Source: an uncultured Pelagibacteraceae bacterium
GTDB lineage: Bacteria > Pseudomonadota > Alphaproteobacteria > Pelagibacterales > Pelagibacteraceae
Assembly (NCBI GenBank): GCA_902592445.1
Contig: CACJEN010000003.1
Coordinates: forward strand, 62,001-126,000
DNA length: 64,000 nucleotides
Direction of reading: 5' to 3'
Part shown: piece by piece, positions 27,591 through 36,331 of the stretch
Layout: the number at the start of each line of letters is the position of its first letter
Position numbering within the stretch: the first letter of the stretch is position 1
The notes under the pieces: model-generated
What the model saw: the letters and a program-made list of their open reading frames with translations, nothing else
Told to the model about the DNA's origin: nothing
Databases searched by the model: none
Position numbers and translations under genes: made by a program

Positions 27591-28478
27591 ATGTCAGTAA
27601 TCATTCATAAAGATACAAAAATTATTATTCAGGGATTTACTGGTAAAATGGGTACATTCCATGCCGAGGAAATGATCAAATATGGATCCAAGGTTGTTGG
27701 AGGTGTTACACCTGGCAAAGGAGGCCAAAAGCATTTAGACAGACCAGTTTTTAACACTGTCAAAGATGCTGTTAAACATACTGGTGCTACAGCATCAATA
27801 TTGTTTGTTCCCCCAGCTTTTGCAGCAGACTCTGCGATGGAAGCAGCTGATGCAGGTATTAAAACATGTGTAGCTATAGTTGACGGAATTCCATCACACG
27901 ACATGATTAGAATCAAAAGGTACATGAGACGATATTCTAGAACAGAAAAAATGACTTTAGTTGGACCTAACTGTGCAGGAATCATAAGTCCAGGAAAATC
28001 AATGTTAGGAATAATGCCTGGGCACATTTATAAAGAAGGAAGAGTTGGAATTATAAGCCGTTCAGGAACTTTAGGTTATGAAGCTGCGCAACAAATGAAA
28101 AATTTAGATATAGGAATTTCAACAAGCGTTGGTATTGGTGGTGATCCAATAAATGGAAGTTCATTTAGAGATATAATTGAAAAATTCGAAACTGATGATG
28201 AAACAGATGCAATTCTAATGATAGGTGAAATTGGTGGACCACAAGAGGTAGCAGCCGGTGAATTTGCTAAAAAGAACATGAAAAAACCAGTAATAGGTTA
28301 TATCGCGGGATTAACAGCACCAAAAGGAAGAGTTATGGGACATGCTGGAGCCATAGTGTCTGCCTACGGAGAGAGTGCAATTGAAAAGGTTGAGATTTTA
28401 AAAGAGTGTGGTGTTATAATTTCCAAAAACCCTTCTGTGATGGGCGATACAGTAAAATCTGTTTTGGATAAAATGTAA
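27591..28478 (+). CDS. mtkB: malate-CoA ligase (malate thiokinase) alpha subunit
   Basis: This is the 295-residue CoA-binding subunit. It has IQGFTGKMGTFHAEEMI, VVGGVTPGKGGQ, VGPNCAGIISPGKSMLGIMP, ISRSGTLGYEAA, VGIGGDPINGSSF and GEIGGPQEVAA. The phosphohistidine motif GHAGAI has His251. The segment MIRIKRYMRRYSRTEK, a basic insertion, resembles Methylobacterium MtkB and is absent from typical SucD as I recall it. It directly abuts mtkA with no gap. Substrate specificity is inferred from this and the neighbouring malyl-CoA lyase. Confidence 0.78.
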   Translation: MSVIIHKDTKIIIQGFTGKMGTFHAEEMIKYGSKVVGGVTPGKGGQKHLDRPVFNTVKDAVKHTGATASILFVPPAFAADSAMEAADAGIKTCVAIVDGIPSHDMIRIKRYMRRYSRTEKMTLVGPNCAGIISPGKSMLGIMPGHIYKEGRVGIISRSGTLGYEAAQQMKNLDIGISTSVGIGGDPINGSSFRDIIEKFETDDETDAILMIGEIGGPQEVAAGEFAKKNMKKPVIGYIAGLTAPKGRVMGHAGAIVSAYGESAIEKVEILKECGVIISKNPSVMGDTVKSVLDKM

Positions 28479-28844
28479 ATGTCTTACGATAATCAAAATA
28501 TTTTTGCAAAAATCTTAAGAGGTGAAATACCTTGTAAAAAGATTTACGAAGATGATTTTGTATTATCTTTTTATGACATTAATCCACAAAAGAAAGTTCA
28601 TGCTTTAGTAATACCTAAAGGGAAATATATAAATTTAGATGACTTTAATAAAAATGCATCCAAAGATGAGATAGTAGGTCTAATTAAAGGAATATCTACT
28701 GTGGCTGAAAAACTTGGTATTTCTTCAGTAAAGGGTAATGGTTATAGAACTTTAGCAAATATCAATGAAGATGGCGGACAAGAAGTTCCACATTTACATT
28801 TCCATTTATTTGGCGGCGAAAAAGTTGGTAAAATGGTTTCGTGA
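28479..28844 (+). CDS. HIT family protein (HinT-like)
   Basis: This is a 121-residue histidine triad protein. The catalytic motif PHLHFHLFGG (HxHxHxx) lies near residue 108, and the N-terminus NIFAKILRGEIPCKKIYEDD is typical of HinT/PKCI proteins. These hydrolyse adenosine phosphoramidates and aminoacyl-adenylates. It starts directly after the mtkB stop and overlaps the next gene by 4 bases, so it rides on the malate-cleavage transcript, though a functional link is not evident. Confidence 0.93.
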   Translation: MSYDNQNIFAKILRGEIPCKKIYEDDFVLSFYDINPQKKVHALVIPKGKYINLDDFNKNASKDEIVGLIKGISTVAEKLGISSVKGNGYRTLANINEDGGQEVPHLHFHLFGGEKVGKMVS

Positions 28845-29353
28845 TAACAAAAGTTATTAGAAATTATTTAGAAATAAGATCTGTAGAAGAATTAAATTAT
28901 TCTAATAGACCAAATAATATGTGTGAATTGTTTGAGATAAATCCACCAGACTTCCAGATAAATAAATTTTTTTATAAACAAATTGGCAGTGATCACAGAT
29001 GGATGGACCGTTTAGTTTGGGATGATAATAAATGGGTATCTTATGTTTCTAATCCAAATGTTAAAACTTATGTGCTCAAAGAAAACGGTAATTTAGTAGG
29101 ATACTTTGAGCAAATTACTAACACTGAAAAAAATGATTGTGAAATTGCTTATTTTGGAATTTTAAAGGATTTCTATGGAAAAAAATATGGAGCTCATCTT
29201 TTATCTTTAGCGATAAAAAAATGTTTTGAACAAAAGCTTAATAAGATATGGCTTCATACTTGTTCTCTAGATCATAAAAATGCCCTTAAGAATTACCTAG
29301 CTAGGGGTATGAAAATATTTAGGTCAGAAACAATTAATTTAGATATTAATTAG
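28841..29353 (+). CDS. GNAT family N-acetyltransferase
   Basis: This is a 170-residue protein with a GNAT-like fold. The core stretch GYFEQITNTEKNDCEIAYFG is followed by ILKDFYGKKYGAHLLSLAI, a degenerate acetyl-CoA-binding loop, and by IWLHTCSLDHKNALKNYLARG, the usual GNAT motif B pattern with a Tyr. The substrate cannot be told. The start is GTG overlapping the HIT stop (GTGA). Its 3' end overlaps the convergent lolA by 8 bases. Confidence 0.82.
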   Translation: MITKVIRNYLEIRSVEELNYSNRPNNMCELFEINPPDFQINKFFYKQIGSDHRWMDRLVWDDNKWVSYVSNPNVKTYVLKENGNLVGYFEQITNTEKNDCEIAYFGILKDFYGKKYGAHLLSLAIKKCFEQKLNKIWLHTCSLDHKNALKNYLARGMKIFRSETINLDIN

Positions 29354-29900
29354 TGTAATTTCTTATATCAAATATCTTTTCATCGATTTTAATATTTTTT
29401 TGAACCACTGACAGTTTCGTTTCCACTTTATTTTGGTAAATATCGATTGTTGACCAACCTACCAAATTAAGTTCCTGATTATCAAAGTAAACAATTATAT
29501 CTAAATTTCCGTAAGATAATTCAAATTTATAATACTCACCTATGGAAGACTCATCTCCGAGCTCTCTAATTTTGTTTATTATAAATTCTTTATCTAAAAT
29601 CAAGTTAAGGGGAGTTTTATCTAAAGAATACCTAAAATATTGATTATTCTTATTCGAATTTATCAATAACGATTTTCCATTAGAAACCAGCACCTTTTTA
29701 TGGAAGTCATTATACTCACAAAAAATCTTTTTTGGATATTGGATAATGCAATTCCCTGTCTCTACTTTTTCATTAATTTTTTGCTCAAATTGAAACTTAA
29801 GATTATCTGTTGATATTAGATTTAAAATAATTTGTGATTTAATAGATCCATAAAGAGCTGTTGTAGATAAAAAAAAAAATAAAATAATTAATTTTTTCAC
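29346..29900 (-). CDS. lolA: outer-membrane lipoprotein carrier protein LolA
   Basis: LolA ferries lipoproteins across the periplasm to the outer membrane. The 184-residue protein has a signal peptide (hydrophobic residues 3-18) and the LolA-like beta core: LKFQFEQKINEKVETGNCIIQYPKK, PLNLILDKE, and IDIYQNKVETKLSV. No LolB-like lipobox is present. It overlaps ftsK by 4 bases; ftsK-lolA adjacency is common in alphaproteobacteria and supports the call in a diverged sequence. Confidence 0.88.
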   Translation of the reverse strand: MKKLIILFFFLSTTALYGSIKSQIILNLISTDNLKFQFEQKINEKVETGNCIIQYPKKIFCEYNDFHKKVLVSNGKSLLINSNKNNQYFRYSLDKTPLNLILDKEFIINKIRELGDESSIGEYYKFELSYGNLDIIVYFDNQELNLVGWSTIDIYQNKVETKLSVVQKNIKIDEKIFDIRNYTN

Positions 29901-31987
29901 TTCAGAACTTCTCTTTTGCCTACATGATTAGCTTTACTTACTTCACCATTTAATTCCATTTGGTCTATTATTCTTGCCGCACGGTTATATCCGATTTGTA
30001 ACTTTCTCTGTAAGAAAGATGTAGATGCTTTTCTCTCATTTTTCACGATTTCAAGAGCAGTTTCATATAATTCATCTAAATTTTCCTCATCTTTACTTGT
30101 TGATTTTGTATCCTTTTCATCAGCAAAATTTAAAACCTCATCAACATAATTTGGTTCAGCTTGACTTCTTAAAAAATCATTTATCTTTTCAATTTCATTT
30201 TCGGACACAAATGGAGCATGAATTCTAACAATCTTGTTTGCAGAAGACATGTATAACATATCACCTTTTCCAAGTAATTGTTCAGCACCTTGTTCACCAA
30301 GAATTGTTCTGCTATCTATTTTAGAGGTAACTTGAAATGATATTCTGGTTGGAAAATTCGCTTTTATTGTCCCTGTTATTACATCGACACTAGGTCTTTG
30401 AGTTGCCATAATAATATGAATTCCAGCTGCTCGTGCCATCTGAGACAATTTCTGAATATAATTTTCAATTTCTTTACCAGCCACTAACATTAAGTCAGAC
30501 ATTTCGTCAACAATTACAACAATGTACGGCATTGATAATTTATGCTTTTCGTTATAGCCATCTATGTTTCTGACCCCAACTCTTGTCATAAGTCTATATC
30601 TACTTTCCATTTCTTTAACGACCCATCCCAGAACAGATGCAGCTCTCTTCGCTTCTGTAATTACGGGACATAATAGATGGGGGATTCCTTCGTAAGTAGA
30701 TAGCTCAAGCATTTTTGGATCAATTAAAATAAATTTACATTTTTCTGGAGGATGTTTGTAAAGAAGTGATAGTATTATTGTATTAATACAAACTGACTTA
30801 CCAGATCCAGTTGTGCCAGCAATTAGTAAGTGAGGCATAGAACCTAGATCTCCTGTAATAGGCTTACCAGAAATACTTTTTCCAAGAGCAATTGGTAACT
30901 TTATGTTTTTCTTTGAAAATTCCCCACTAGATATAATTTCACTTAAATAAACGTTTTCTCTTAAGGATTTTGGTAACTCTATTCCTATAGAGCTACTACC
31001 TGGAATAGTGGCTATTCTAGCTGATTCAGAGCTTGTATTTCTTGCTATGTCTTCAGACAAATTTATTATTTTAGATACCTTAACTCCTGGAGCAGGTTCA
31101 AATTCATTTAATGTGACTACTGGACCATTACTTATTTTATTAATTTTTCCCTCTACACCAAAATCTAATAGTATTTTTTCTAACATTTCTGCGTCCACTT
31201 TAATTTCTGATGAATTTTCCCTCTCTTTTTTTGTTGGTAATTTTAAAAACTCCAAAGTTGGAAGCTTAAATTTTACAGATTTAACTACTGGTTCAGTTTT
31301 TTTATCGAAAGAAAAATTTTCTTGAACTTCCACTTGATTTATTTCAGTTTCAAAATTTTTTTCGGATTCTGTATTTACTGTAATATTTTCAGACCTACTC
31401 TTATTTTTAAATAATAAGATTATTTTCTTAAATATATTAAACATGTAATAAAATTTAAAATTAAGACTTTTCAAAAAAAATAAAAGTATTAAAGCAATTA
31501 GAAAATAATAGGAAAAGTCCTCTGAACTCTTAACAAATTCTAAAATAAATGTTTCTCTGTATAAATCTCCTAGAAATCCACTTTTTCCGTTTATAATTAA
31601 CCAATAAGACGTTTCATCAAAAGCTGAAAAAAATAAAGATGCTAATAGAATATAAACTATTATTAAAAATAAGTTTTCAATAATTGCTAAAAAATTTTTA
31701 GAAACTGCAATGACTATACCAGTAAAGAAAAAAGTTATTGGTATCATCATGGAGGCTAAACCAAAACTTTGAAACAACAGGTCAGATACGAAACTTCCTT
31801 TTGATCCCATTAAATTCTTTATTGTTGTTTTTTCAGGAAAAATAAAGTTTGGATCTTCCGGAGAATAAGTTATCAATGATATAAATATAAAAATAGACGT
31901 TAATACTATTAAAACACCAACTAACTCAGCCAATCTATTAATACAAAAAGTCCCTATTTTGTTTAATAATTCTCTCATATTCCGCAA
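29897..31987 (-). CDS. ftsK: DNA translocase FtsK
   Basis: FtsK pumps DNA at the division septum and helps resolve chromosomes at dif. The 696-residue protein has four or so N-terminal membrane segments within residues 15-185 and a short linker. It continues with the RecA-like motor: Walker A GTTGSGKS with Lys397, FILIDPKMLEL, Walker B YIVVIVDEMSDLM, and MATQRPSVDVITG. It ends in a gamma winged-helix domain (STSFLQRKLQIGYNRAARI) that normally reads KOPS. The short linker makes it smaller than the enterobacterial form, in keeping with a small genome. Confidence 0.97.
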   Translation of the reverse strand: MRNMRELLNKIGTFCINRLAELVGVLIVLTSIFIFISLITYSPEDPNFIFPEKTTIKNLMGSKGSFVSDLLFQSFGLASMMIPITFFFTGIVIAVSKNFLAIIENLFLIIVYILLASLFFSAFDETSYWLIINGKSGFLGDLYRETFILEFVKSSEDFSYYFLIALILLFFLKSLNFKFYYMFNIFKKIILLFKNKSRSENITVNTESEKNFETEINQVEVQENFSFDKKTEPVVKSVKFKLPTLEFLKLPTKKERENSSEIKVDAEMLEKILLDFGVEGKINKISNGPVVTLNEFEPAPGVKVSKIINLSEDIARNTSSESARIATIPGSSSIGIELPKSLRENVYLSEIISSGEFSKKNIKLPIALGKSISGKPITGDLGSMPHLLIAGTTGSGKSVCINTIILSLLYKHPPEKCKFILIDPKMLELSTYEGIPHLLCPVITEAKRAASVLGWVVKEMESRYRLMTRVGVRNIDGYNEKHKLSMPYIVVIVDEMSDLMLVAGKEIENYIQKLSQMARAAGIHIIMATQRPSVDVITGTIKANFPTRISFQVTSKIDSRTILGEQGAEQLLGKGDMLYMSSANKIVRIHAPFVSENEIEKINDFLRSQAEPNYVDEVLNFADEKDTKSTSKDEENLDELYETALEIVKNERKASTSFLQRKLQIGYNRAARIIDQMELNGEVSKANHVGKREVLK

Positions 31988-32008
31988 ATCAGATTTGTCA
32001 CTTTTACC

Positions 32009-32014
32009 ATTATA
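32009..32014 (-). promoter_or_regulatory. possible -10 element for ftsK
   Basis: A perfect TATAAT on the minus strand lies 22 bases upstream of the ftsK ATG, in the 53-base divergent gap with the Ubi-type gene. No convincing -35 is visible, so this is weak in such A+T-rich DNA. Confidence 0.3.
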
Positions 32015-32040
32015 CTATTATTGCTAAAATTAAATAATAA

Positions 32041-33138
32041 ATGAATGCATGTTTAATAGGCTTAAATATTACAAACTACATACTAGCAATATTGCTAAGC
32101 AAAAAAGGTTTTCAAGTAGATATAATCTTTGAAGAAAAAAACAAGTATGTAAAAAATAATAGAACAATTGGCATATCAAAAAAAAATATAGAATTTCTCA
32201 AATCAATTTTAACGATACCAAACCAATATCTTTGGCCAACATATCAAATCGAAATTTTTAATTTAAAAAATAATCCATCCAAAAAATTAAAATTTAAAGA
32301 TAGCAAAAATGAAAATTTTTTTTTAATTACAAATAATAATTTATTAAATATATTTGAAAAAAAATGTAAGGAATTAAAAAATATTTATATCAAAAAATAT
32401 AAACCAAAAGAGATTTTAAAATTAGAGAAAAATAATAATTATAATTTCGTTGTAAATTCTCAATCAAATAATATTCTGATAAAAAAATTTTTTTCAAATA
32501 AAATTGAAAAAGATTATAATAGCATAGCATATACATCAATTTTAAATCATAAAAAGATTGATAATCATACTGCCGTACAAATTTTTACAAAGTATGGTCC
32601 ATTAGCTTTTTTGCCATTATCTAAAGATAAAACATCTATTGTATACTCGGTTCAAAAAAAATTTAAACTTAATTTACTTAAAGTTAAAGATGAAATTTTT
32701 AAACATTCAAAGAAGTATGATTTAAAAAAAATTTCTGAATTAAAAAAATTTGATCTGAAATATTCTTTTCCTAGAAAATTTGTTCATAAAAATATTCTCT
32801 GTTTTGGTGATGCTTTACATAAAATACATCCTCTTGCTGGACAAGGATTTAATATGACACTTAGAGATATGAAGCTTTTTTCAAATATAATTGATGATAA
32901 ATTAAACTATGGATTAGAAATTGATAGATCTGTTTTACTGGAATTTAGAGATAAAACTAAGCATTTAAATTATATTTTTGGTGTTGGGATAAATTTTATT
33001 AATGATTTTTTTAAGTTAGATAACAAATTAGATGGTGTATTATCAAATAACCTTTTAAACTTCTTTGACAAAAACGATTTTTTTAAACGCAGTTCGATTA
33101 CTTTAGCTAATAAAGGTTTAAACTTTGTTACTGAATAG
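32041..33138 (+). CDS. UbiH/UbiF/COQ6-family FAD hydroxylase
   Basis: This is a 365-residue flavoprotein monooxygenase related to ubiquinone ring hydroxylases. The second FAD motif is well kept: CFGDALHKIHPLAGQGFNMTLRD near residue 258. By contrast the N-terminal dinucleotide-binding loop reads GLNITNYILAILLSKKG rather than GGGxxG, so it is degenerate. The middle is very Lys/Asn-rich and diverged. It probably adds a hydroxyl to a ubiquinone precursor, but which ring position cannot be told. The 3' end overlaps the convergent Lon-N gene by 11 bases. Confidence 0.8.
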   Translation: MNACLIGLNITNYILAILLSKKGFQVDIIFEEKNKYVKNNRTIGISKKNIEFLKSILTIPNQYLWPTYQIEIFNLKNNPSKKLKFKDSKNENFFLITNNNLLNIFEKKCKELKNIYIKKYKPKEILKLEKNNNYNFVVNSQSNNILIKKFFSNKIEKDYNSIAYTSILNHKKIDNHTAVQIFTKYGPLAFLPLSKDKTSIVYSVQKKFKLNLLKVKDEIFKHSKKYDLKKISELKKFDLKYSFPRKFVHKNILCFGDALHKIHPLAGQGFNMTLRDMKLFSNIIDDKLNYGLEIDRSVLLEFRDKTKHLNYIFGVGINFINDFFKLDNKLDGVLSNNLLNFFDKNDFFKRSSITLANKGLNFVTE

Positions 33139-33772
33139 TTTTGTTTGTGAAACTATAGTTAGTGTAAGTAACTAAGATTTCCTCTAATTTATTTTTTCTT
33201 TCAGTTAGATTTTGAGTCTCTAATAAAATTTGTTTTTCTTCTAATGTGAATGGTGAGGCCATTGACAAAGTATTAAGTGTTTGCTCTACACTTTGATTTT
33301 CAAGATCTTTCCAATTGATTTGATAACCTTGACTTTCAAATAGTTTTTTAAGGTCTTTGAAAATTTGTTTCAAGTCAGAAAACGATAATTGTTCTTTTTG
33401 CTCTATAAGGTCATTGGAAAAATTTTTGAAATTTACCTCACATTCTCGATAAAGTTTGTTCGAACTTAACTCATTTATTGTCTCGTATCTGCATACTCCA
33501 TTTAAAACTATAAGATATCTTCCATCCTCTGTTTCATTAAAGCTTGTAATCTTTCCAACACAACCAATATTATAAAGATCTGGTTTTTTTAAATCTCCTG
33601 TTTTTTTTGGCTGGATCATTCCTATATATCTATTACTCTTCATACTATCATCAATCATCTGTATATATCTTGGCTCAAAAATATTTAATGGAACAGTAGT
33701 CTTCGGAAAAATTATAAAATTTGAGAGAGGAAAAACAGGTATTTTTTTTGGTAGATCTTTATTTAACATCAT
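33128..33772 (-). CDS. Lon N-terminal-domain protein
   Basis: This is a 214-residue protein consisting only of a Lon substrate-binding (LON/PUA-like) domain. IPVFPLSNFIIFPKTTVPLNIFEPRYIQMI at the N-terminus and IGCVGKITSFNETEDGRYLIVLNGVCRY in the middle are the conserved parts. It lacks the AAA+ and peptidase domains of Lon, as do the stand-alone members found across proteobacteria, whose role is unknown. It is convergent with the Ubi-type gene and divergent from the sulfotransferase at 33822. Confidence 0.9.
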   Translation of the reverse strand: MMLNKDLPKKIPVFPLSNFIIFPKTTVPLNIFEPRYIQMIDDSMKSNRYIGMIQPKKTGDLKKPDLYNIGCVGKITSFNETEDGRYLIVLNGVCRYETINELSSNKLYRECEVNFKNFSNDLIEQKEQLSFSDLKQIFKDLKKLFESQGYQINWKDLENQSVEQTLNTLSMASPFTLEEKQILLETQNLTERKNKLEEILVTYTNYSFTNKTIQ

Positions 33773-33821
33773 AGATATTTAGCTAAGATTTAATTATATA
33801 GTATTACATCTTAATATTTCA

Positions 33822-35474
33822 ATGAAAGAAAATAAATTAAATTTTGATAGATTAAAAATTTTTAATCTTTTCCAAGACAAAAAATATGCCAAAATATCAA
33901 AGATATCTAAGTCTATTTTGAAAACTTTTGCTCAAGATAAAGAGATTTATAAAATTATTATATTTAGCGAGCTGAATGAAAAAAACTTTACTAAAGCTAA
34001 AATTGTATCTGAGAAACTGCTTGATTTGATTAATGATGCTGAAACAAATTATATACATGGCAATGTTTTAAAATTACAAAACAAATTTAAGGAAGCAATT
34101 ATTTTCTATGAAAAAGCAATTGATTATAAAAAAGATTATTTTGAAGCATATAATAATCTCGCCACATCTCAAAAGAATATTGGTTTAAAAGATAAAGCAT
34201 TTGAGAATTACAAACATGCTATTAATCTAAAAAAAAATAACTTGGAGGCCCATTATAATTTAGCGAATCTTTTGTATGATGAAAAAAGATTCGATGAAGC
34301 TCGTGAAAACTACGAAAAGGTAATTGAAATCGATAACAATTTTCCACAATCATATTTATTAATTGGTCTTATATATTCTGTTCAGGGTAATTTTGAAGAA
34401 GCAAAGAATTATTTTTTAAAAGCTACACAGAAAGATAAATTTTTAACTGAGGCTTATGTTTACTATGTAAATACGAGAAAAATTGATAAAAATGATAAAA
34501 TAATTAAAATTTTGGAGGAGCTTATAAGTCACAGAGATCTTCATCCTAACTATGAACAAGATATTTCATTTGCCCTAAGTAAAGTTTATTTTGACATAGA
34601 AAATATTGATCTCGGATTTAAATACTTAAAAAATGCAAAAAAATTGTATTTGAAAAAAATTGATTTCTCAATTGAGGGAGAAAAGAAATCATTTAGAAAG
34701 GTAAAAAAATTCTTCTCACTAAACAAATTTACAAAAATAGATTTTAAAGACAATTATAAAGTTTATCCAATATTTATATTAGGTATGCCTAGATCAGGCA
34801 CTAGTCTGTTAGAGCAAATTATATCAACACATTCTGAAGTTTTTGGTGCTGGAGAACTTAATACCATGCCTAAAATTTTTTATGAGGCCAACTGGAATGA
34901 AAAAACAAATCCAGAAGAGTTATTTAAATTTGTAAGGAGAGAATATTTATCAAATATAGAAAAAATTCAGACCTCAAAAAGACTTTTAATAGATAAAATG
35001 CCTTTTAATTTTTTTTCAGTAGGATTTATTTTAAACTCAATTCCTGAGGCAAAGATTATTCATATGTCAAGAAATCCAATGGCTGTTTGTTGGTCAAATT
35101 ATAAATCTAATTTTTTTGATAATATTGGAATGGATTACGCTCACAAATTAGAAAGTATAGCTGAATACTATATAATTTATAATGAAATGATGAATTTTTG
35201 GAGAGAGAAGTATCCGATGAGTCTTATAGAAGTTGATTATGATAAATTTGTTTTAGATTATGAAACAAACTCAAAATCAGTTATAGCGAAAATCGGATTG
35301 AACTGGGAAAATCAAATTTTAAAATTTTATGAAAATAATAGAGCTGTTGAAACAAATTCATTATTGCAAGTAAGAAGCAAAGTGTATCAAGATAGTTCAC
35401 AAAAATGGAAAAAATATGAGAAGCACTTGAAACCTATTATGGATATACTTAAAGATAATAACATTGAATTTTAA
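33822..35474 (+). CDS. TPR-containing sulfotransferase
   Basis: This is a 550-residue protein with TPR repeats in roughly residues 60-240 (repeats such as YEKAIDYKKDYFEAYNNLA and NYEKVIEIDNNFPQSYLLIG) and a C-terminal sulfotransferase domain. The 5'-phosphosulfate loop is GMPRSGTSLLEQIISTHSEV, beginning at residue 321. The 3'-phosphate-binding helix is IHMSRNPMAVCWSNYKSNF. Bacterial TPR-sulfotransferases of this layout are common, with unknown acceptors; tyrosine or sugar sulfation are possibilities. A second sulfotransferase starts 3 bases after its stop, so the pair is co-transcribed. Confidence 0.88.
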   Translation: MKENKLNFDRLKIFNLFQDKKYAKISKISKSILKTFAQDKEIYKIIIFSELNEKNFTKAKIVSEKLLDLINDAETNYIHGNVLKLQNKFKEAIIFYEKAIDYKKDYFEAYNNLATSQKNIGLKDKAFENYKHAINLKKNNLEAHYNLANLLYDEKRFDEARENYEKVIEIDNNFPQSYLLIGLIYSVQGNFEEAKNYFLKATQKDKFLTEAYVYYVNTRKIDKNDKIIKILEELISHRDLHPNYEQDISFALSKVYFDIENIDLGFKYLKNAKKLYLKKIDFSIEGEKKSFRKVKKFFSLNKFTKIDFKDNYKVYPIFILGMPRSGTSLLEQIISTHSEVFGAGELNTMPKIFYEANWNEKTNPEELFKFVRREYLSNIEKIQTSKRLLIDKMPFNFFSVGFILNSIPEAKIIHMSRNPMAVCWSNYKSNFFDNIGMDYAHKLESIAEYYIIYNEMMNFWREKYPMSLIEVDYDKFVLDYETNSKSVIAKIGLNWENQILKFYENNRAVETNSLLQVRSKVYQDSSQKWKKYEKHLKPIMDILKDNNIEF

Positions 35475-35477
35475 AAA

Positions 35478-36329
35478 ATGATTTTTTGGATAGCTTCTTA
35501 CCCTAAGAGTGGAAATACTTGGGTAAGATCACTCATTTGTTCATATTACTATACAAATGACGGTATATTTACAGATGATAAGTTGTTAAAAAATATTGGA
35601 CAATTTCCCGAAAAAAAGCACTTTGAAAAATTTGATTATAATATCACAGTTCCTGGTGATACAACTAAATTTTGGATAAAAGCTCAAGAGGCAATTAATC
35701 AAGACAGAAGATTTAGATTTTTTAAAACACATAACTTTTTGGGAAAAATAAATAATACTCAATTTACAAATGAAGAAAACACTTTGGGCGCAATATATAT
35801 TTTAAGGGATCCAAGAAATGTTATTACTTCTGTTAAAAATCATTTTGAAATGACTTATGAAGAATCTTTAGAATTCATGCTTAATGAAAGAAAATTCACT
35901 TATGATTATTTCAAAAAAAATGATTTTGGTGATTTTCAGTTTTTAAGCTCATGGGAAAAGAATTATCAAACATGGATAAATAATAAAATGTTCCCAACGT
36001 TAGTTATTAAATATGAAAATTTAATAAGCCAAACTTTTGTAGAATTAAAAAAAATTGTGAATTTTATAGATAATCTAACCAAACAAAAAAAAAATTTTGA
36101 TGAGAAAAAAGCTATTAATGCTTTATCAAGTACTAGTTTTTCTAACTTAAAAAACTTTGAGAATACAATAGGATTTTCAGAATCTTTAGTTTCAAAAATC
36201 AATAAAAGAAAAATTCCTTTTTTTCATTTAGGTCCAAAAAATAACTGGAAGCAAATACTAGACAAAGATTTTCAAATTAAGATTAATAGAATATTTAAAA
36301 AAAATTTAAATGATTTAGAGTACTTATAA
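35478..36329 (+). CDS. sulfotransferase, copy A
   Basis: This is a 283-residue PAPS-dependent sulfotransferase-like protein. The 5'-phosphosulfate loop is IASYPKSGNTWVRSL at residues 5-19, and the 3'-phosphate motif is AIYILRDPRNVITSVKNHF near residue 110. It is clearly paralogous to the gene at 37348; both share the starts, YPKSGNT, the RDPRN motif and similar C-termini. The acceptor is unknown. It follows the TPR-sulfotransferase closely and converges with an FkbM methyltransferase 2 bases away. Confidence 0.87.
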   Translation: MIFWIASYPKSGNTWVRSLICSYYYTNDGIFTDDKLLKNIGQFPEKKHFEKFDYNITVPGDTTKFWIKAQEAINQDRRFRFFKTHNFLGKINNTQFTNEENTLGAIYILRDPRNVITSVKNHFEMTYEESLEFMLNERKFTYDYFKKNDFGDFQFLSSWEKNYQTWINNKMFPTLVIKYENLISQTFVELKKIVNFIDNLTKQKKNFDEKKAINALSSTSFSNLKNFENTIGFSESLVSKINKRKIPFFHLGPKNNWKQILDKDFQIKINRIFKKNLNDLEYL

Positions 36330-36331
36330 AT

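Noticed and set aside
27629-28027. 132-residue minus-strand ORF antisense to mtkB
   Set aside because: It is a shadow of a strongly conserved plus-strand gene, with no recognisable protein pattern.
26430-28478. Succinyl-CoA synthetase sucC-sucD
   Set aside because: General family match is good, but the NIFAGINRCDWVAEG and RIKRYMRRY segments and the adjacent malyl-CoA lyase fit malate-CoA ligase better. SucCD is kept only as an alternative.
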